This document shows positions 61,290 to 64,000 of a stretch of DNA of 64,000 nt, piece after piece. Location: the NCBI RefSeq assembly GCF_002797675.1, contig NZ_PGEX01000001.1:1922001-1986000 (forward strand). Direction: 5' to 3'. The notes under the pieces are model-generated. The model worked only from the letters and a program-made list of their open reading frames with translations. It made no database searches and was not told the origin of the DNA. The translations under genes and the position numbers were made by a program. The stretch comes from Hallerella succinigenes. Its GTDB lineage: Bacteria > Fibrobacterota > Fibrobacteria > Fibrobacterales > Fibrobacteraceae. How positions within the stretch are numbered: the stretch's first letter is position 1; the number at the start of each line of letters is the position of its first letter.

Positions 61290-62657
61290 ATGATTCAACG
61301 TAAAATCGACAACTATTTGGCTGATTTCTATGCAAAGCACAAGAACGCGTTGCTTGTGACCGGGGCCAGGCAAATCGGCAAGACCAGTTCCATTCGGGAG
61401 TTCGGAAGGACGCATTTCAAGCATTTTGTAGAAATCAACTTTCTTGAATCTCCGGCAGCCAAGTCCGTATTCGAGAGCGCCGATCGCTCGAACATCCTTT
61501 TGCGCCTGTCGGCCTACGCCGAAACAAAATTGGTCAAGGGCGAAACCCTGATTTTCTTGGACGAGATTCAGGAATGCCCCGAAGCGGTTACTGCAATCAA
61601 GTTTCTGGTCGAGGACGGGTCTTACCGTTATATTCTGAGCGGCTCGCTTCTGGGTGTTGAACTCAAGGACGTCCGTTCCCTTCCTGTCGGTTTTTTGACC
61701 ATCAAGGAAATGTTCCCTCTGGATTTCGAGGAATTTGCGAGGGCCGTGGGTGTCCAGGTCGGAGTCCTGGATTCGGTACGAGCCGCTTTCGAGAACAAGG
61801 TAGAAGTTGATTCTGTCATCCACGAAAAGATGATGGAGATTTTCCGCCTGTACATGGTTGTGGGCGGCATGCCCGCTGCAGTTGCCGAGTATCTGGAATC
61901 AAACAACATCCAGAACATATTGGAAATCCAGCAAGACATCATCGAGTTGTACAAGAAGGACATTGCCAAGTACGACCCGGAAAACAAGCTTTACCTGAAC
62001 GAAATTTTTGACCTGATTCCGCCGGAACTGAATAACCAGAACAAGAGATTCATTCTAAAAAAATTGAACGAGAACATCAAGTTTTCCCGTCACGAAAATT
62101 CCTTTATCTGGTTAAAAGAAGCGGGGGTGGCTCTCCCCGTTTACAATGTGGATGAACCCAAAATTCCGTTGCTCCTTTCGCGCTCGCGCAACTTGTTTAA
62201 ACTGTTCTTGAACGACGTCGGACTCCTTACTTGCCAATACGCGAACGGGATTCAGCTGAAAATCTTGAACGGTGAAAACGCCATCAATTTCGGTTCCGTT
62301 TATGAGAATGTGGCCGCGATGGAACTGAAAGCGCACGGATTCGATCTTTATTATTTCAATAGTAAAAAACAAGGCGAACTGGATTTTGTCATTGAACGGA
62401 ATGGACGCATACTCCCCATAGAAATCAAGTCGGGCAAGGATTACAAACGGCACAATGCCTTAAAGAACGTCTTGGAAACAACAAATTACGCCATTCAAGA
62501 GGCCGTCGTTTTCTGCAACGACAATGTCTGCGTCAAAGGGAAAGTCTTGTATTGTCCCATCTACATGCTGATGTTCCTGAAAAACGAAGAAATTGATTTG
62601 GGAACATACAAAGTAGATTTACGCGGGCTGGCCAAACGTGCTAATCGCAGCAAATAA
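61290..62657 (+). CDS. DUF4143/AAA_14-family ATPase
   Basis: 455 residues. LLVTGARQIGKTSSIREFGR is Walker A near residue 22; ETLIFLDEIQECPEAVTAIK Walker B; YILSGSLLGVELKDVRSLPV the sensor region; VVGGMPAAVAEYLESNNI the family marker; and the C-terminal DUF4143 part has LDFVIERNGRILPIEIKSGK (D...E-x-K). Intact counterpart of the partial gene at 1-1218. Its leader (61200-61289) has repeated GGAAAA/GGACAAAATT words. Function unknown. Confidence 0.88.
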   Translation: MIQRKIDNYLADFYAKHKNALLVTGARQIGKTSSIREFGRTHFKHFVEINFLESPAAKSVFESADRSNILLRLSAYAETKLVKGETLIFLDEIQECPEAVTAIKFLVEDGSYRYILSGSLLGVELKDVRSLPVGFLTIKEMFPLDFEEFARAVGVQVGVLDSVRAAFENKVEVDSVIHEKMMEIFRLYMVVGGMPAAVAEYLESNNIQNILEIQQDIIELYKKDIAKYDPENKLYLNEIFDLIPPELNNQNKRFILKKLNENIKFSRHENSFIWLKEAGVALPVYNVDEPKIPLLLSRSRNLFKLFLNDVGLLTCQYANGIQLKILNGENAINFGSVYENVAAMELKAHGFDLYYFNSKKQGELDFVIERNGRILPIEIKSGKDYKRHNALKNVLETTNYAIQEAVVFCNDNVCVKGKVLYCPIYMLMFLKNEEIDLGTYKVDLRGLAKRANRSK

Positions 62658-62820
62658 AATCGACAAACCTGGAAATCAAATGGTCGAATGGATAATAGAA
62701 GCGTCGGCCAAGGATGGGGAGGGTGCAGGGATGGGCCTGTGCGGCCTTCGCAACTCCGAGCTGGGGCCCTTCCCGCATGTTTTTTGCTAAATTTTCTTTG
62801 AACAGAAAAAAGGAAATTTT
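62658..62820 (+). other. Intergenic region before purD
   Basis: Holds a GC-rich purine stretch (62715-62775) followed by an A+T-rich TTTTTTGCTAAATTTTC that may include the purD promoter, then AAAAAAGGAAATTTT as ribosome site. No gene. Confidence 0.4.
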
Positions 62821-64000
62821 ATGAATATTCTCGTCGTTGGTAGCGGTGGTCGCGAACATGCCATCGCTCTTGCAGTCAAGAAGTCGCCGCTGTGCGACAC
62901 TCTCGTGTGCGCTCCGGGCAACCCGGGCATGGCAAACCTCGGCAAGTGCGTGCCGGTGGATGTGGCCGACCCGAAGGCAATCGCTGACCTCGCGGTTGCC
63001 GAAAAGATTGACCTCGCGGTCATCGGCCCCGAAATTCCGCTGGTCGCTGGCGTAGTGGATGAATTCCGCCGTCGCGGGCTCCGCGCTTTCGGCCCGACTG
63101 CGGCTGCTGCCGCGCTCGAAGGCTCCAAGGCTTTCAGCAAGGATATCATGAAGAAGTATAACGTGCCGACGGCAGCCTTCGAGACCTTCACCGATCTCGC
63201 CTCCGCCAAGAAGTTCCTCGCAGAACACCCGGCTCCGATTGTGGTGAAGGCGTCGGGCCTCGCTGCGGGCAAGGGCGCCATCGTCTGCATGACCGACAAG
63301 GAAGCGAACGATGCTGTGGAAGAAATGCTCGGCGACAAGGCGGTCTTCGGCGAATCCGGCAAGACGGTCGTGATTGAAGAATTCATGGACGGCGAAGAAG
63401 CCTCCATCTTCGTGGTTTGCGACGGCAAGGACTATGTGATTCTCTCTTCTGCCCAGGACCACAAGCGCGTCTTTGACGACGACAAGGGCCCAAACACTGG
63501 CGGAATGGGCGCCTACAGCCCGGCTCCGGTGGTGACGGACGCTCTCCTCGACGAAGTGAAGAAGACGATTATTGAACCGACTCTCAAGGGCATGGCCGCC
63601 GAAGGCAAGCCCTACACGGGCGTGCTCTACGTGGGCATCATGGTGACTGCGAAGGGCCCGAAGGTCGTGGAATACAACTGCCGTCTCGGCGACCCTGAAT
63701 GCCAGATTGTGCTTCCGCTTTACGACGGCGATGTGCTCGCGTTGTTCGACGCTGCCGAAAAGGGTGAACTCGCGAAACTCGGTGTCCCGAAGGCCCCGAA
63801 GGGCAGTTCCGCCATCGTCGTGCTCGCAAGCAAGGGTTATCCGGGCTCTTACGAAAAGGGCAAGGTCGTGACGGGTATCGAAGAAGCCGAAAAGAACGGC
63901 GCCCAGGTGCTCCATGCCGGTACCAAGATGGTAGACGGCAAGCTGGTCACGAACGGTGGCCGCGTGTTCGGCGTGGTGGGTCATGGCGAAACGCTCCAGG
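62821..64000 (+). CDS. purD: Phosphoribosylamine-glycine ligase (GARS), 3' end beyond window
   Basis: Second step of de novo purine synthesis: joins glycine to phosphoribosylamine using ATP. 393 of about 425 residues are visible, open to the last base. Motifs: NILVVGSGGREHAIALAVKK at the start, IVVKASGLAAGKGAIVCMTD (ATP-grasp), NTGGMGAYSPAP, VLYVGIMVTAKGPKVVEYNC and RLGDPECQIVLPLYDGD. Base composition returns to the G+C-richer core style. AAAGGA precedes ATG 62821. Confidence 0.96.
   Translation, partial: MNILVVGSGGREHAIALAVKKSPLCDTLVCAPGNPGMANLGKCVPVDVADPKAIADLAVAEKIDLAVIGPEIPLVAGVVDEFRRRGLRAFGPTAAAAALEGSKAFSKDIMKKYNVPTAAFETFTDLASAKKFLAEHPAPIVVKASGLAAGKGAIVCMTDKEANDAVEEMLGDKAVFGESGKTVVIEEFMDGEEASIFVVCDGKDYVILSSAQDHKRVFDDDKGPNTGGMGAYSPAPVVTDALLDEVKKTIIEPTLKGMAAEGKPYTGVLYVGIMVTAKGPKVVEYNCRLGDPECQIVLPLYDGDVLALFDAAEKGELAKLGVPKAPKGSSAIVVLASKGYPGSYEKGKVVTGIEEAEKNGAQVLHAGTKMVDGKLVTNGGRVFGVVGHGETLQ

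Noticed and set aside
62641-63984. 447-codon minus-strand frame opposite purD
   Set aside because: His/Arg-rich shadow of the PurD coding strand.

Overview
The window looks like a chromosome segment of a Fibrobacter-type bacterium (Fibrobacterota). The evidence is a family 9 cellulase and a secreted polysaccharide deacetylase with Ser-rich linker and Fibrobacter-style C-terminal module, next to a pyrH-frr-uppS-cdsA-dxr-rseP core. I infer the genus from these traits; no marker gene proves it.

Layout. 1-10.3 kb is core chromosome: a DUF4143 ATPase cut by the window edge, then nucleotide, ribosome-recycling, isoprenoid and phospholipid genes with the two secreted carbohydrate-active genes set between them. 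10.3-15.5 kb is a transition zone: an FMN reductase, DUF1349 and GNAT proteins, and two minus-strand genes that share a PLD-like C-terminal domain but carry different phage-type N-terminal domains (ORF6N versus RhuM). Decayed copies of that family lie at 11.9 and 46.0 kb.

15.7-32.9 kb is a defence island. A type IIG restriction-modification enzyme is followed at 15 bp by a very A+T-rich operon of five TIR-domain proteins (one DUF1863/ThsB-like) and one multi-pass membrane protein. A nested IS cluster (IS4 host with ISL3 and IS3 inside, all three with recognisable target duplications) splits off the last TIR gene. Next come a DUF262/HNH (GmrSD-like) protein, a truncated helicase, an IS21 remnant and a 5'-truncated AlbA_2/HATPase regulator.

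33.0-44.3 kb is the most unusual part. Ten copies of one 34-bp repeat, all in the same orientation and with a dyad-symmetric recombinase-like core, divide the DNA into cassettes. These hold Fic, DinJ-YafQ, a Vat/CatB-type acetyltransferase, a probable type I toxin peptide, a triple zinc-ribbon protein with a DNA-glycosylase-like neighbour, an XRE regulator, small orphan ORFs, and pieces of ordinary genes (a UvrA junction fragment, a DnaE PHP fragment, MoxR-like tails). No integrase gene is in the window. I read it as an integron-like or Xer-module-like capture array.

44.3-62.7 kb holds a cas1-like scrap, a secreted-protein pseudogene, a complete type I hsdR-X-hsdM-hsdS locus, a large helicase-nuclease, a PIN/NYN-like gene broken by a second IS3 copy, a SIR2-like protein behind an iterated motif, DinD and a second DUF4143 ATPase. 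purD at the right edge marks the return to core chromosome. No rRNA, tRNA or CRISPR array was seen.
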